NCBI GenBank assembly: GCA_001637315.1
Contig: LSZA01000029.1
Location: 1 to 40,076, forward strand
Direction: 5' to 3'
Origin: Phormidium willei BDU 130791
Lineage (GTDB): Bacteria; Cyanobacteriota; Cyanobacteriia; Cyanobacteriales; Geitlerinemataceae
DNA length: 40,076 nt
Shown: one piece after another, positions 1 through 9,784 of the stretch
Numbering within the stretch: the stretch's first letter is position 1
Layout: the number at the start of each line of letters is the position of its first letter
Notes under the pieces: model-generated
The model's database searches: none
Told to the model about the DNA's origin: nothing
What the model saw: the letters and a program-made list of their open reading frames with translations, nothing else
Made by a program: the position numbers and the translations under genes

Positions 1-1888
1 CGCCCTCGCTCTCAATCCCAATAACGACAAGGCTTGGAACGGTCGAGGGAATGCCATTGGCAGGCTCTCGCATTCCGTAACCACTCCCCTGGCGATTCAA
101 CATCCCCAACTCGCTCAACCCGGCTATGCTGGAGAACTCGCCACCTACGAGCGAGGACTCCAACACTGCACGCGCGAGACCCATCCCGAAGGTTGGGGTC
201 TGTTGCACTACGCCACAGGGCAAGCGCACTACTACTATGCTCGTCCCCAACTGTATCTCCGCGATCGCCCCCGTTACTTCATCAAAGCCCGTAAAGAATA
301 CCTCACTGCCCTAGAAACCCTCACCGCCCAAGCCTTTCCCGAACTGCATCTCAAGGTGTTACGCGATCTCGCCCGCGTCTACTCCATCCTCGACGAGCCA
401 GACACCGCAGCAGAAGTCATGCGACAGGGTGCGGACGTACTGCACTACCTTCTCGACACCGTCCCCCGTCCTTCCAAAAAACGCCAGCTCGAATTCGAGT
501 TTGCCGACTTCCAACAAGCCACCGTAGACCGACTGGCACAGGAAGGCAACGCCACCGCCGCCTGGGAACTGGCAGAACGGGGTAAAAACACCTGCCTAAG
601 CTGGTGGTTGCGCGGTTGGACGGATGAGTTTGTCTCCGCCACCGCAGCGACGGCGACCGCCTTCGCCAACCAGTACCAAGCCACCCTCATCGACTGGCAC
701 TGTAGCCCCACCGCCCTCAACCTCTTCCTGGTGTCACCCGGACAACCGCCACACCTGCTCGACACGCCCACCTCCGCCAGGGAACGTCACGCCGCCTTTC
801 AGCACTGGTGGGACACCTGGAACTCAGACTATCTCGACTACCGAGCCGACAAAGCCGACGGCAACCCCGACCATCCCTGGCGCACACAGCTCTCGCAACG
901 CCTGAACTCGTTGAAGCAACTGCTGGACATCGATCGCATCGTCGCCCAACTCGCACCCCCCGCCAACGCCCAACCCCACAGCATCCCCCTCATCCTGCTC
1001 CCCCACAAAGAACTGCACCTGCTCCCCCTCGAAGCCCTGTTTCCCGACTGTTTCGCCATCACCCGCCTCCCCTCCGTACAGACGGGACTCACCCTGCAAC
1101 ACGACCGCCAACCTGCCACCGACACCCTCCTCAGCATCGACCCCCACGCCAGCGACCTGCCGATGGCGGATTTCGAGTCGGCGGCGATTACCCACCTCTA
1201 CGCCACCACATCCCTCGCGGGAGACGACGTAACCCCCGAAGCCGTCCTCAAACACCTGCAAACCCCCCATCGCCTCGCTCACTTCACCGGACACAGTTGG
1301 CACGAGTTCCCCAACCCCGCCCAGTCGCGGCTCACCCTGGCTGAGGACAAGTCCGACTCGTCCCCGCCCGCCTCACCGAACGCCGGGAAAACGACGGGAC
1401 ATCATACCCTCACCCTCGGGCAGATGTTGCAGGCGGTGCAGAACCTCAGCAGTTACGACCTGGTGAGTCTGGCGGCGTGCGAAACGGGCATCGGGCGGGA
1501 TTACGACCTGGTGACGGAATACGTGGGTTGGGCGAGTGGCTTGCTGGCGATGGGGGCAAAATCGACGGTTACGTCTCTGTGGCTGGTGCAGTCTGATGCC
1601 AGTGCGCTGCTGATGGTGCGCTTTTACGAGTTTCTCAGTCAGGGCGAGTCCCCCGCCGTCGCCCGAGGTCGTGCGGTGTCGTGGTTGCGCCAACTGACTC
1701 AGGCGGAGTTGCAAGGCTGGTATGAAGACTGGCTGGCTGGTTTGCAAGACTCCACGGCAAAAACCTGCCTCCGCCGAGCGTTAAGGCGACTGGCTAAGAT
1801 GGAGGAGAGATACCCCTACGACGATCCCTATTTCTGGGCGGCGTTGGTGGTGTCTGGCCTCGATGAACCTCACACCCCTTCAACCTGA
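1..1888 (+). CDS. TPR-CHAT caspase-like protease, 5' end outside window
   Basis: The reading frame is open from base 2, so the start lies upstream and 628 residues are visible. The first visible residues (ALALNPNNDKAWNGRGNA) are the end of a TPR unit, and residues about 93-155 form further TPR-like helical pairs. The C-terminal ~300 residues are a CHAT domain, a caspase-like (clan CD) peptidase fold. The expected catalytic pair is present: His431 in the context FTGHSW and Cys493 in LAACETG. An ATG at 203 could be mistaken for the start, but TPR-like sequence continues upstream of it. The stop codon overlaps the ATG of the next gene (TGATG), which implies translational coupling. CHAT proteins of this type cleave partner proteins or act as signalling proteases; the substrate here is unknown. 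Domain call is firm; function is inferred. Confidence 0.9.
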   Translation, partial: ALALNPNNDKAWNGRGNAIGRLSHSVTTPLAIQHPQLAQPGYAGELATYERGLQHCTRETHPEGWGLLHYATGQAHYYYARPQLYLRDRPRYFIKARKEYLTALETLTAQAFPELHLKVLRDLARVYSILDEPDTAAEVMRQGADVLHYLLDTVPRPSKKRQLEFEFADFQQATVDRLAQEGNATAAWELAERGKNTCLSWWLRGWTDEFVSATAATATAFANQYQATLIDWHCSPTALNLFLVSPGQPPHLLDTPTSARERHAAFQHWWDTWNSDYLDYRADKADGNPDHPWRTQLSQRLNSLKQLLDIDRIVAQLAPPANAQPHSIPLILLPHKELHLLPLEALFPDCFAITRLPSVQTGLTLQHDRQPATDTLLSIDPHASDLPMADFESAAITHLYATTSLAGDDVTPEAVLKHLQTPHRLAHFTGHSWHEFPNPAQSRLTLAEDKSDSSPPASPNAGKTTGHHTLTLGQMLQAVQNLSSYDLVSLAACETGIGRDYDLVTEYVGWASGLLAMGAKSTVTSLWLVQSDASALLMVRFYEFLSQGESPAVARGRAVSWLRQLTQAELQGWYEDWLAGLQDSTAKTCLRRALRRLAKMEERYPYDDPYFWAALVVSGLDEPHTPST

Positions 1889-2280
1889 TGAAAGCGACCT
1901 CTCGCATTACTCTGAAAGCGTTTCTCCTCAGCCTCGCGGAACGGGACGAACTCCCCCCTGAGTGGCACTCTCAACTGGCTCAGTTTGACTGGAACAGCGA
2001 CGAGGGACTGGCGGCGGTGGATGAGTGGGCCAGTCAACATCTCAACCCCAGCTATGAGCGTTGGTGTGATGAGTTGGAAGCGCCTCTGGCGCAGCGTTCT
2101 AAGGGGAAGCCAACTCAAGTGGATTGGTCGCGGGAAAACCAACTGACTCAGGAGGAATATCGCAATTTCTTGCAACATCGTGATGATGACTTGATTGCTC
2201 AAGCTAAAGCTGCATCAGAAAATACGAAGTCCTGGCAGGGTTGGCGCGATCGCCTGTTGGGAGGGCAAGCTAAAGGTTAA
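1888..2280 (+). CDS. Small helical acidic protein coupled to the CHAT gene
   Basis: This encodes 130 residues that I do not recognise. The ATG shares one base with the TGA of the CHAT gene, so the pair is almost certainly co-translated. The protein is predicted from its composition to be mostly helical and acidic, with many Trp residues (EEWHSQ-like and DWNSDEG stretches) and no signal peptide or membrane segment. Its N-terminal region (ITLKAFLLSLAE) looks like a compact helical domain. Position suggests an adaptor, regulator or substrate of the protease, but that is inference only. Confidence 0.7.
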   Translation: MKATSRITLKAFLLSLAERDELPPEWHSQLAQFDWNSDEGLAAVDEWASQHLNPSYERWCDELEAPLAQRSKGKPTQVDWSRENQLTQEEYRNFLQHRDDDLIAQAKAASENTKSWQGWRDRLLGGQAKG

Positions 2281-2310
2281 TCTCTACTAAACGGTCAGAC
2301 TAGATTGTAA

Positions 2311-3882
2311 ATGACTTCACCGAGCGGGGCGAACAGCAGCGGCGATCGCACGTCAACTCCTTTAGAAACGCAACCGGAGAACCCACCCGAGGACAGGCCG
2401 CTGATTTATCCGACGTTGGACGGGTTGCTGTACGATGTGCGGGAAACGTTGGGCCAGTCGGAGGCTGTGGCTCGGGTTCGCCGTCGCCAATTTTGGCAGA
2501 AAGTCTATGGAGATATCCCAGACGACAAACTCGATGCACTGCAACAGAATGAACATGAGGATGGTGTCAACGCTCTGTTGCCCAACTCTTATGAAAGCCT
2601 CTACTGGCAAACGGGGAAACCGAACCCACGAGAAAAACTCGACGGCTTTATCTACCCCTTTGGCTTAGAGGACATCTACGGCTTGCAACTGGAAACCTCG
2701 GGCCGCTATCTCAGGTCCCCCGCTGACGCACCCTCCACCCCACCACAAATCAACGATAATCCCCGCCCTCTCGCCGCCATTGATGACCTCAAACAGCAAA
2801 TTTTGGCTCAACTTGACCCTGAAGCCAAAAGCCTCCCTACGCGCCGTCCAGAGCGCTATGGAAGCCTCGGGGAAACGTGGTTGATTTGGGCCAAACAAAC
2901 AGACGCGCGATCGCAGTTCCCACACGCTTCGCGATCGCTACAAGACCTGGCGCAAGACATTTATGCCCGTTTCCTCGACCTAGATGCTAAGGATATTCAT
3001 GACCATTTAACCTTGACAGGCTCTATAAACTATGGTCAAAAATCTCCCCATTTCTTTGAGTTTGAAAAGACTCCTACATTTTGGCAGGGAGAATGGCACG
3101 AGTTTTTAAATCGCTATCCCCATGTCTGCGTTCTCCTGTTTCCTGAGTCAGAAAACCTTGAGGACATTCGCGAGTGGATGGCGGACTTTGCCAACTTTAA
3201 CTTCATTCGCTGGTTCGGTTTTCGTAACAAGGTGAGGTGGGCCAAGTGGAACAGCCGACAACTCAAGGCGGAACTCAAGGGAAACTATGCAACGGTGAAA
3301 CGCCGATATCAGCGAGTGCGCGATCGCCTCAACTCGAAACCCGTCAACCTAGCCGAACTTCAGAAGGATTTAACCCAATGTCTGAGCGATCGCGCGGAGT
3401 ACGCCGAGAAACTGGTGCTGCTGGATGCACAGCAACACGCGATCGCCATCAACGCCAGAAACTACGAACAACGCCAACGCCGCTTAGGGTTAGAACTCCA
3501 GCGGACGGAACATTGCAACTGGAACCCCGATCGCGATATCGAGCAAATCCAGTTCGATCGCGACAACCTGGAAACGGGCCTGACACTCCTAGATCATCTC
3601 ATCCGCAACATTGAAGGGGTGATTCAGATTGAGCAAACGAGGGGCGATCGCGCTTTGAATCAAACCGTGGGAATGGCGGGTGTGGGGTTAGCCACAGGTG
3701 CGATCGCCGTCGCGGTGGCCACCACTCACCCCCAGCAACCACCCAAACCCCGAGATATCGTCACGGCCCCGGCGTTTTGGTGGAGTTTACTGGTGGGAAT
3801 TGGGTTTAGTCTGTTGGTGGCGATGTTGCAGGCGATTGGGGTTTCCGCACGCTCCGCGATCACACGACGAGGACGGGGTTGA
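2311..3882 (+). CDS. Coiled-coil protein with two C-terminal membrane helices
   Basis: 523 residues, family not recognised. The first ~35 residues are Pro/Ser/Thr-rich and probably disordered. Residues about 40-300 look globular and soluble. Residues about 312-405 are rich in Arg, Lys, Glu, Gln and Leu with heptad-like spacing and should form a long coiled coil. Two hydrophobic segments close the protein, at about 454-472 and 489-509, separated by a short Pro-rich loop, with a basic tail (TRRGRG). The layout is a soluble head, a stalk and a membrane hairpin. It follows the 130-codon gene by 30 bp on the same strand, so it is probably in the CHAT operon. No clear Shine-Dalgarno precedes the ATG, so the start is uncertain. 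It could be a membrane effector or anchor, but no function is shown. Confidence 0.75.
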   Translation: MTSPSGANSSGDRTSTPLETQPENPPEDRPLIYPTLDGLLYDVRETLGQSEAVARVRRRQFWQKVYGDIPDDKLDALQQNEHEDGVNALLPNSYESLYWQTGKPNPREKLDGFIYPFGLEDIYGLQLETSGRYLRSPADAPSTPPQINDNPRPLAAIDDLKQQILAQLDPEAKSLPTRRPERYGSLGETWLIWAKQTDARSQFPHASRSLQDLAQDIYARFLDLDAKDIHDHLTLTGSINYGQKSPHFFEFEKTPTFWQGEWHEFLNRYPHVCVLLFPESENLEDIREWMADFANFNFIRWFGFRNKVRWAKWNSRQLKAELKGNYATVKRRYQRVRDRLNSKPVNLAELQKDLTQCLSDRAEYAEKLVLLDAQQHAIAINARNYEQRQRRLGLELQRTEHCNWNPDRDIEQIQFDRDNLETGLTLLDHLIRNIEGVIQIEQTRGDRALNQTVGMAGVGLATGAIAVAVATTHPQQPPKPRDIVTAPAFWWSLLVGIGFSLLVAMLQAIGVSARSAITRRGRG

Positions 3883-3960
3883 GATGTCTAGATCTAAAAT
3901 TAAAAGCAAGTATGCGAGAGCAAGAGTCAATGCAAATCACACTGAACCTACCCAATCGTC

Positions 3961-4227
3961 TCAACAGCCCTCTGCAATCTTGCCATATCGACCCATCTTC
4001 CGTAAGGTTTGAATATCCTGCTCAAAATCCTCTACTCCATAATGTACGGGAATGTGGCGACTAGCGAGGAGGTGTTGAAAGGCGACACGGTGCATTTGGG
4101 CAAAGCGACTAGCTTGAGCAAGGGTAAGCTTTTCTTGTTGAAAGAGCATCACCGCAATTTCCTGACGCATTTCAGCCTCAGTCATGTGAGTGGCAGTTAA
4201 AATTTCGTCAGAGACAATAACACTCAT
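3961..4227 (-). CDS. UPF0175 family antitoxin-like protein (orphan)
   Basis: 88 residues resembling the UPF0175 family, small helix-turn-helix proteins usually encoded beside a PIN-like DUF3368 toxin. Visible features are an N-terminal MTEAEMRQEIAVMLF helix, a central LTLAQASRFAQM helix-turn-helix-like segment, and the C-terminal IPVHYGVEDFEQDIQTL typical of the family. The region downstream on the same strand (3960 to 3883 and into the neighbouring gene) has no DUF3368 reading frame, so the cognate toxin appears to be missing. It is convergent with the coiled-coil gene and divergent from mntA. Probably a remnant or a standalone regulator. Confidence 0.75.
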   Translation of the reverse strand: MSVIVSDEILTATHMTEAEMRQEIAVMLFQQEKLTLAQASRFAQMHRVAFQHLLASRHIPVHYGVEDFEQDIQTLRKMGRYGKIAEGC

Positions 4228-4297
4228 GGCTCACTTCTTGGCTACCCCTCTCATTTTACATTATGCTCTAATAGACTCAGCATCAAATGAGTAGCCT

Positions 4298-4642
4298 ATG
4301 CAAGCGATGCCTGTACAAACAAAAGCCCAAGTGCTAACTCTGCTCCAGGACTATCATCAGGAGTTACAACGCTTTGGCGTGAGACGTTGCGGTGTTTTCG
4401 GCTCGTTTGCCCGTGATACCGAAATTCACGCTCAAAGTGATGTTGATATTTTGGTTGCCTTTGAGCCAGACCAGAAAACGTTTGATAACTTCATACACCT
4501 ATCCTTTTTTCTAGAAGATCTTTTTGGTAGATCCGTTGACCTTGTCACTTTAGAATCATTGAGTCCTTACATTGGTCCGCGTATTTTAGATGAGGTCGAG
4601 TATGTCTCCGTCGGCTCGCGAATATTTACAGCACATTCTTGA
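4298..4642 (+). CDS. mntA: MntA-type nucleotidyltransferase antitoxin
   Basis: 114 residues of the minimal nucleotidyltransferase (MNT) fold. The active-site signature is visible as GSFARDTEIHAQSDVDILV; the gap between GS and DVD is 11 residues where 10 is usual. In characterised pairs MntA neutralises the HEPN toxin HepT by adding AMP groups to a tyrosine near the toxin active site. The gene overlaps hepT, so the two are co-translated. The ATG at 4307 is an alternative start three codons in. The region is AT-richer and poorer in HIP1 sites than the flanks, which fits a horizontally acquired module. Confidence 0.88.
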   Translation: MQAMPVQTKAQVLTLLQDYHQELQRFGVRRCGVFGSFARDTEIHAQSDVDILVAFEPDQKTFDNFIHLSFFLEDLFGRSVDLVTLESLSPYIGPRILDEVEYVSVGSRIFTAHS

Positions 4643-4946
4643 TGAAACGACCTACATCATGACGAGTTCTGCGAGTTTAGGTAAGACAAGATTCGTTCAA
4701 GATGAAACGCTCAAGCGTGCCTACGTTCGTAGTATTGAAGTAATTGGCGAAGCTGTTAAACAGTTGCCAGATGAGTTGCGTCGAAAATACGATGCCATTG
4801 AATGGCGGGCTATGGCTGGGATGCGCGATCGCTTGATTCACAACTACTTTGGTGTTGACTATGACATCGTTTGGGATGTTGTCATCTATAAAATCCCTAC
4901 ACTGGATGCCCAAATCAGGCTAATTCTTAAGCAAGAATATCCATAA
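4602..4946 (+). CDS. hepT: HepT-type HEPN ribonuclease toxin (DUF86)
   Basis: 114 residues from the ATG at 4602. A longer reading from 4590 is possible, but the GAGGTCGAG stretch just before 4602 serves as a ribosome site and MSPSAREYLQHILDE matches a HepT N-terminus. The catalytic RX4HXY motif is intact: RDRLIHNY, where Arg and His form the HEPN nuclease site and the Tyr is the residue AMPylated by MntA in characterised systems. The gene overlaps mntA by 41 bases. No key residue is lost, so the pair is probably functional. Known HepT proteins cleave tRNA or mRNA. Confidence 0.9.
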   Translation: MSPSAREYLQHILDETTYIMTSSASLGKTRFVQDETLKRAYVRSIEVIGEAVKQLPDELRRKYDAIEWRAMAGMRDRLIHNYFGVDYDIVWDVVIYKIPTLDAQIRLILKQEYP

Positions 4947-5104
4947 TCGAATTCATCATTTCGATGATGCTAGTTCTGGCATAATTTATGTAGTTGCGGT
5001 ATGACACCTATAATACAGGAGTTAAACTACAAGCGGCTGAAGAGTATTTGAATATCTGGCTCAAAACTTTTAAATGCCTACTCTGTTGATTGGGATCTTC
5101 TTGT

Positions 5105-5611
5105 CTAGTTTAGTCTTTTTTCCAAGGTTTGATGAGGGATGCCAACCTCGATAAACTCAGGGCTGATAGACTGATAGCCTAGTTTTTGGTAAAACCCGAT
5201 CGCCGAAACTCTCGCCGCCAAATTGATGGTTCTGATATGATGTTGCTTTAAATACTCTTCAACTTCCCTTATTAAAAAGGTTCCTACTCCTTGTTTTTGG
5301 ACTTCGGGGAGAACCGCCATTTGTCGCAGTTTTACCCTGTCTTGGGTTTTAGGAACAATCACCACACAAGCGAGGAATGAGTTACGTTTTTCTGAAAGTT
5401 GAATGATGCCAAAATGACGCTGATGGGTTTCACTTTCTAAATTTTCTTCCCCAATGGATAACCCCAGAGGTTGTCGTAAAACTTGGTCGCGAAGGGTTAA
5501 AGACTGTTGATAGAATTGAGAATAAACGGAGTAGTTCACCGCCTGAACTAAACCCAACTGGGGATGAGACCAGCTATTTAAGCCTTTTCCATGGGAGCTA
5601 TCCGTGAACAT
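5105..5611 (-). CDS. GNAT family N-acetyltransferase
   Basis: 168 residues with the GNAT acetyl-CoA site visible around LRQMAVLPEVQKQGVGTFLIREVEEYL, where Q-x-x-G-V/I-G-x-x-L is the pyrophosphate-binding loop, followed by AARVSAIGFYQKLGY, the usual beta-bulge and C-terminal helix. The acceptor substrate cannot be told from sequence. It starts 9 bases after the xseB stop with AGGGAG as ribosome site, so it is the third gene of an xseA-xseB-acetyltransferase operon. Residues 1-20 (SSHGKGLNSWSHPQ) are not conserved GNAT sequence, so a later start is possible. Confidence 0.85.
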   Translation of the reverse strand: MFTDSSHGKGLNSWSHPQLGLVQAVNYSVYSQFYQQSLTLRDQVLRQPLGLSIGEENLESETHQRHFGIIQLSEKRNSFLACVVIVPKTQDRVKLRQMAVLPEVQKQGVGTFLIREVEEYLKQHHIRTINLAARVSAIGFYQKLGYQSISPEFIEVGIPHQTLEKRLN

Positions 5612-5620
5612 ACTCCCTGA

Positions 5621-5818
5621 TTAGTCGCTCAGAGTTTCAATTAAGATATCAAGTTGCTGCTGTTTTTGTCCGAGAAATTGCTCACAGTCTTGGAGATGTT
5701 CGGCGGCGATCGCAAATTTATCGAAGACATCGTCTAAGTCGAGTTGTCCCGATTCGATTTTCTGAATGATGCTCTCGATTTCTTCGACGGTGGCTTCGTA
5801 GTTCCAAGGGTGAGTCAT
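5621..5818 (-). CDS. xseB: Exodeoxyribonuclease VII small subunit
   Basis: 65 residues, normal for XseB (65-80). The sequence has the family pattern: [30 protein letters not shown], then [18 protein letters not shown]. XseB binds several copies to XseA to form the enzyme that degrades single-stranded DNA to short oligonucleotides during repair and recombination. It lies 32 bases downstream of xseA, in the usual gene order. The following acetyltransferase shares its transcript. Confidence 0.93.
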   Translation of the reverse strand: MTHPWNYEATVEEIESIIQKIESGQLDLDDVFDKFAIAAEHLQDCEQFLGQKQQQLDILIETLSD

Positions 5819-5850
5819 GGGAAATTGACGTGAGACTAGAGAATCAGAGA

Positions 5851-7104
5851 TTAAGATTGGCTGAAGGGCGCAGGTCCCTCGGTTCCGCTGGAGGTGATTT
5901 TTACCTTAACCCATCCTTGGGCCAGTTTCACGGACAAAACCCGTCCAGGTCGCAGATCCTGACTTGAACGGACAATCTCACCTTGTGCGTTACGTACCAC
6001 GGCGTAACCACGATCTAAGACGATTTGCGGGTTAATGGTGGTGAGACGTTCTTGTAGAAACTGATGTCGTTGCTGGGATTGCTGTAACCGCTGCTGGCTG
6101 GCGTGAATCAGGCGCTGTTTGAGTTGTTGAAGTTGTTGCTGTTCTTGGGTGAGTTGACGCTGAATTGGGGTAATATCGAGGCGCTGACGTAGCTGATGCA
6201 GATGCGATCGCACCCCCCCCATATACGTAATCATCACCTCTTCCAAGCGTTGCTGGCGATCGCGGTGGGCCTCAATCAGACTCTCAAGTTCAGGAACCGC
6301 CCGTTTCGCCGCCGCTGTCGGGGTTTCGGCAACAAAATCAGCCGCTAAGTCTGCCAGGGATTCATCCCGCTGATGACCAATTCCGGTAATGACGGGATAG
6401 GGACACAGGGCCACGGCCCGCACCACCCGCTCATCGTTAAACACCGCTAAATCCTCCGCTGAACCGCCGCCACGAGCGAGAATCACCAACTCCGCCCGTC
6501 CGTCGGCCACCACCCGCGCGATCGCCCGTTCAATACTGGCCGCCGCGCGATCGCCCTGAACCCCCGTCGGAGACAACAGCACCTGAAGGCCCGGATAGCG
6601 CTGGCGTAAGGTACTCTGTATATCTCCCCAGGCCGCGGCTTGAGGTGAAGTGACCACGGCGATGGTTTGGGGATGGTCAGGGAGCGATCGCTTGCGTCTG
6701 GGGTCAAACAATCCCTCAGCCATGAGGCGGTCACGCCGTTGTTGATACTGCAACGCCTGCATCCCCGCGCCGAGGGCCAACACCTGAAAACCATACAGTT
6801 TATACTCACCACGACCCCGAAACAGCCGAATGTTGCCCCCAACCAGCACCAACTCCCCCAGCTTCGGCGGTGTTGACAGCTTCGCCACCTGACTTTTCCA
6901 GATCACCCCATTGAGAATAGAATCATCCTCGCGATCGCGCAGAGTAAAGAACAACCCCGAGGAATGGGTTTTACAACTCGAAACCTCTCCCACCACCCAA
7001 ACTGGGCGTAATTGGGGATTATCGTCGAGGAGGGATTGGATATAATCCGTGACCCCGGCCACAGTCAAACTTCCCTCAGGAACAAGCAAATCACTAGGGT
7101 GCAT
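5851..7104 (-). CDS. xseA: Exodeoxyribonuclease VII large subunit
   Basis: 417 residues, typical for XseA. An N-terminal OB-fold domain (about residues 10-105, [20 protein letters not shown]) is followed by the catalytic domain with [31 protein letters not shown] and [19 protein letters not shown], all conserved exonuclease VII elements. Residues about 290-360 are Gln/Leu/Arg-rich and coiled, as expected for the XseB-binding stalk. The enzyme digests single-stranded DNA from both ends. It is transcribed away from recA across a 294-base shared upstream region. Confidence 0.95.
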   Translation of the reverse strand: MHPSDLLVPEGSLTVAGVTDYIQSLLDDNPQLRPVWVVGEVSSCKTHSSGLFFTLRDREDDSILNGVIWKSQVAKLSTPPKLGELVLVGGNIRLFRGRGEYKLYGFQVLALGAGMQALQYQQRRDRLMAEGLFDPRRKRSLPDHPQTIAVVTSPQAAAWGDIQSTLRQRYPGLQVLLSPTGVQGDRAAASIERAIARVVADGRAELVILARGGGSAEDLAVFNDERVVRAVALCPYPVITGIGHQRDESLADLAADFVAETPTAAAKRAVPELESLIEAHRDRQQRLEEVMITYMGGVRSHLHQLRQRLDITPIQRQLTQEQQQLQQLKQRLIHASQQRLQQSQQRHQFLQERLTTINPQIVLDRGYAVVRNAQGEIVRSSQDLRPGRVLSVKLAQGWVKVKITSSGTEGPAPFSQS

Positions 7105-7398
7105 ACATTAAAGTGGGTACCGCAAATCCCGGCACAATCGTTCTCGTCAGGCTTCTAGTGTAAGGTCTTTTGCCCTTGACTTGTCTGACCGTTGCCCCAT
7201 GACCGTTCCAACAGAGATTCTGTACTAGAATGATGTATCTGCTGCAAATCCCGACGATCGCAATTTTCAGATCCGCTCTTAATATCTTGTCGTTCTCCAG
7301 CAACGCTACAGGTTCTACTCTGTAACCGTCCCCGTTGACGGTTCCTCCCTGGCCCGGAAGCGGGTCAATTAGTCCATTCATCGAACATTGAGGCAAGT
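7105..7398. promoter_or_regulatory. Divergent promoter region between xseA and recA
   Basis: This 294-base gap must hold the promoters of both the exonuclease VII operon (minus) and recA (plus). Two inverted repeats stand out: ATTCT-gtact-AGAAT at 7217-7231, and AACCGTC-cccgtt-GACGGTT at 7324-7343, the latter in the recA leader about 55 bases before the start. I tested for the cyanobacterial LexA box (RGTAC-N4-GTWC) and found only half-sites with wrong spacing. No convincing gene is present. Confidence 0.45.
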
Positions 7399-8508
7399 AT
7401 GGCGACTCCTATCACTCAGAACTCCGAAAAGCAGAAAGCGTTAGACATGGTGCTTAACCAGATTGAGCGCTCCTTTGGTAAAGGGGCGATTCTGCGGTTA
7501 GGCGATTCGACGCGGATGCGCGTTGAGACGATTCCCAGTGGTGCCTTAACCCTCGACTTGGCCCTCGGCGGTGGCCTCCCAAAAGGGCGTGTCATCGAAA
7601 TCTACGGTCCCGAGAGTTCCGGGAAGACCACCGTCGCCCTTCATGCGATCGCCGAAACTCAGAAAGCCGGCGGAATTGCAGCCTTTGTCGATGCTGAACA
7701 CGCCCTCGATCCCACCTACGCCGCCGCATTGGGGGTCGATATTGAAAATCTTTTAGTCTCGCAACCCGACACCGGCGAAATGGGGTTAGAGATTGTCGAC
7801 CAACTGGTGCGATCGGTGGCGGTGGATTTAGTGGTCATCGACTCGGTGGCGGCGTTGGTTCCCCGCGCCGAGATTGAAGGCGATATGGGGGATATCCATG
7901 TGGGTCTACAGGCGCGACTGATGAGTCAGGCCCTGCGTAAAATTACCGGAAATATCGGGAAATCTGGCTGTACGGTCATTTTCCTCAACCAGTTACGGCA
8001 AAAAATCGGCATTAGCTACGGTAGCCCAGAAACCACCACCGGCGGAAATGCGCTCAAGTTCTACTGTTCGGTGCGTCTGGATATTCGCCGCATCCAAACC
8101 CTGAAAAAAGGCTCTGATGAATATGGGATTCGCGCCAAGGTCAAGGTGGCTAAAAACAAAATTGCGCCGCCGTTCCGGATTGCTGAGTTTGATATCCTCT
8201 TTGGTCAGGGCATTTCCCAGGTGGGATGTCTGTTAGATCTCGCGGAAGAAACGGGGATTATTAAGCGCCGTGGAGCTTGGTATAGCTACGATGGAGATAA
8301 CATTGGCCAAGGACGAGATAACTCGGTTAAATATCTGTTGGAAAACCCGGAGTTTGCCAAAACGATTGAGGACAAAGTCCGGCAAGAGTTAGCGATGGGG
8401 GCGATGGTGTCGTCGAATAGTATCGGTAAAAACGGCAATTCTCCTGAGAATGCGGAGGATGACAACGCCAGTGACGACAACGGAAAAGGTAAGACTGAAG
8501 AAGAATAG
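7399..8508 (+). CDS. recA: Recombinase RecA
   Basis: 369 residues, within the cyanobacterial RecA range. Residues 70-77 are the Walker A loop [20 protein letters not shown] is Walker B, and [14 protein letters not shown] is the conserved RecA signature, with MAW-like substrate loops intact ([19 protein letters not shown]). The C-terminal ~35 residues are acidic and Asn/Asp-rich, a common RecA tail. RecA forms filaments on single-stranded DNA, drives strand exchange and triggers LexA cleavage. The ATG is chosen because MATPITQ... matches family starts. A long palindrome follows the stop at 8534-8563. Confidence 0.98.
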   Translation: MATPITQNSEKQKALDMVLNQIERSFGKGAILRLGDSTRMRVETIPSGALTLDLALGGGLPKGRVIEIYGPESSGKTTVALHAIAETQKAGGIAAFVDAEHALDPTYAAALGVDIENLLVSQPDTGEMGLEIVDQLVRSVAVDLVVIDSVAALVPRAEIEGDMGDIHVGLQARLMSQALRKITGNIGKSGCTVIFLNQLRQKIGISYGSPETTTGGNALKFYCSVRLDIRRIQTLKKGSDEYGIRAKVKVAKNKIAPPFRIAEFDILFGQGISQVGCLLDLAEETGIIKRRGAWYSYDGDNIGQGRDNSVKYLLENPEFAKTIEDKVRQELAMGAMVSSNSIGKNGNSPENAEDDNASDDNGKGKTEEE

Positions 8509-8533
8509 GTACTGCGATCGCCGGTCATCCAAA

Positions 8534-8563
8534 AGACCGAGGAGATGATCATCTCCTCGGTCT
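8534..8563. terminator. Perfect palindrome between convergent recA and por
   Basis: A 30-base inverted repeat with 15-base arms and no loop (A-GACCGAGGAGATGA / TCATCTCCTCGGTC-T). It lies between the 3' ends of recA and por, 26 bases after the recA stop and 27 before the por stop. No T run follows on either strand, so it is not a textbook intrinsic terminator, but a bidirectional stop or mRNA 3' stabiliser is the likely role. Confidence 0.75.
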
Positions 8564-8589
8564 CAGTTCTGGTTACGCTGGCTATCTCT

Positions 8590-9561
<972 letters not shown>

Positions 9562-9756
9562 TTAATTTTTTTTAAAGTTTATTGACAAGTACAAGGAAGG
9601 TTGATTTCACATTGCGCTCACGCTGCGCTGGGGGTGCGATCGCAAAGTTCCCAGGGGTAAAATTGGGGTTCTAAGACACTTAATATAAACCAAAAATTGA
9701 GCGATCGCAACTCCTAGTTTAGACTTTAACAACAAAAATTAAATATTTGTAAAGAA

Positions 9757-9784
9757 GGCAAGCGGCAAGCGGCAAGCGGCAAGA
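9757..9784. repeat. Heptamer tandem repeat GGCAAGC x4
   Basis: Four direct copies of the 7-mer GGCAAGC, the last ending in A. Heptamer arrays of this kind (STRR-like) are common intergenic elements in filamentous cyanobacteria. The same GGCAAGA core recurs near 18307-18345 and at the right edge of the window. Confidence 0.85.

Noticed and set aside
3879-4200. Short plus-strand frames near the UPF0175 gene
   Set aside because: Antisense to the UPF0175 gene, with no family pattern.
7094-7396. 100-codon minus-strand frame in the xseA-recA gap
   Set aside because: Overlaps the xseA start and the region that must hold both promoters; no recognisable sequence.
7105-7398. LexA box upstream of recA
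   Set aside because: GTAC half-sites are present, but the spacing to any second half-site does not fit the cyanobacterial consensus.
9757-9784. CRISPR array
   Set aside because: The units are 7 bases with no spacers; this is a short tandem repeat. No cas gene is present.
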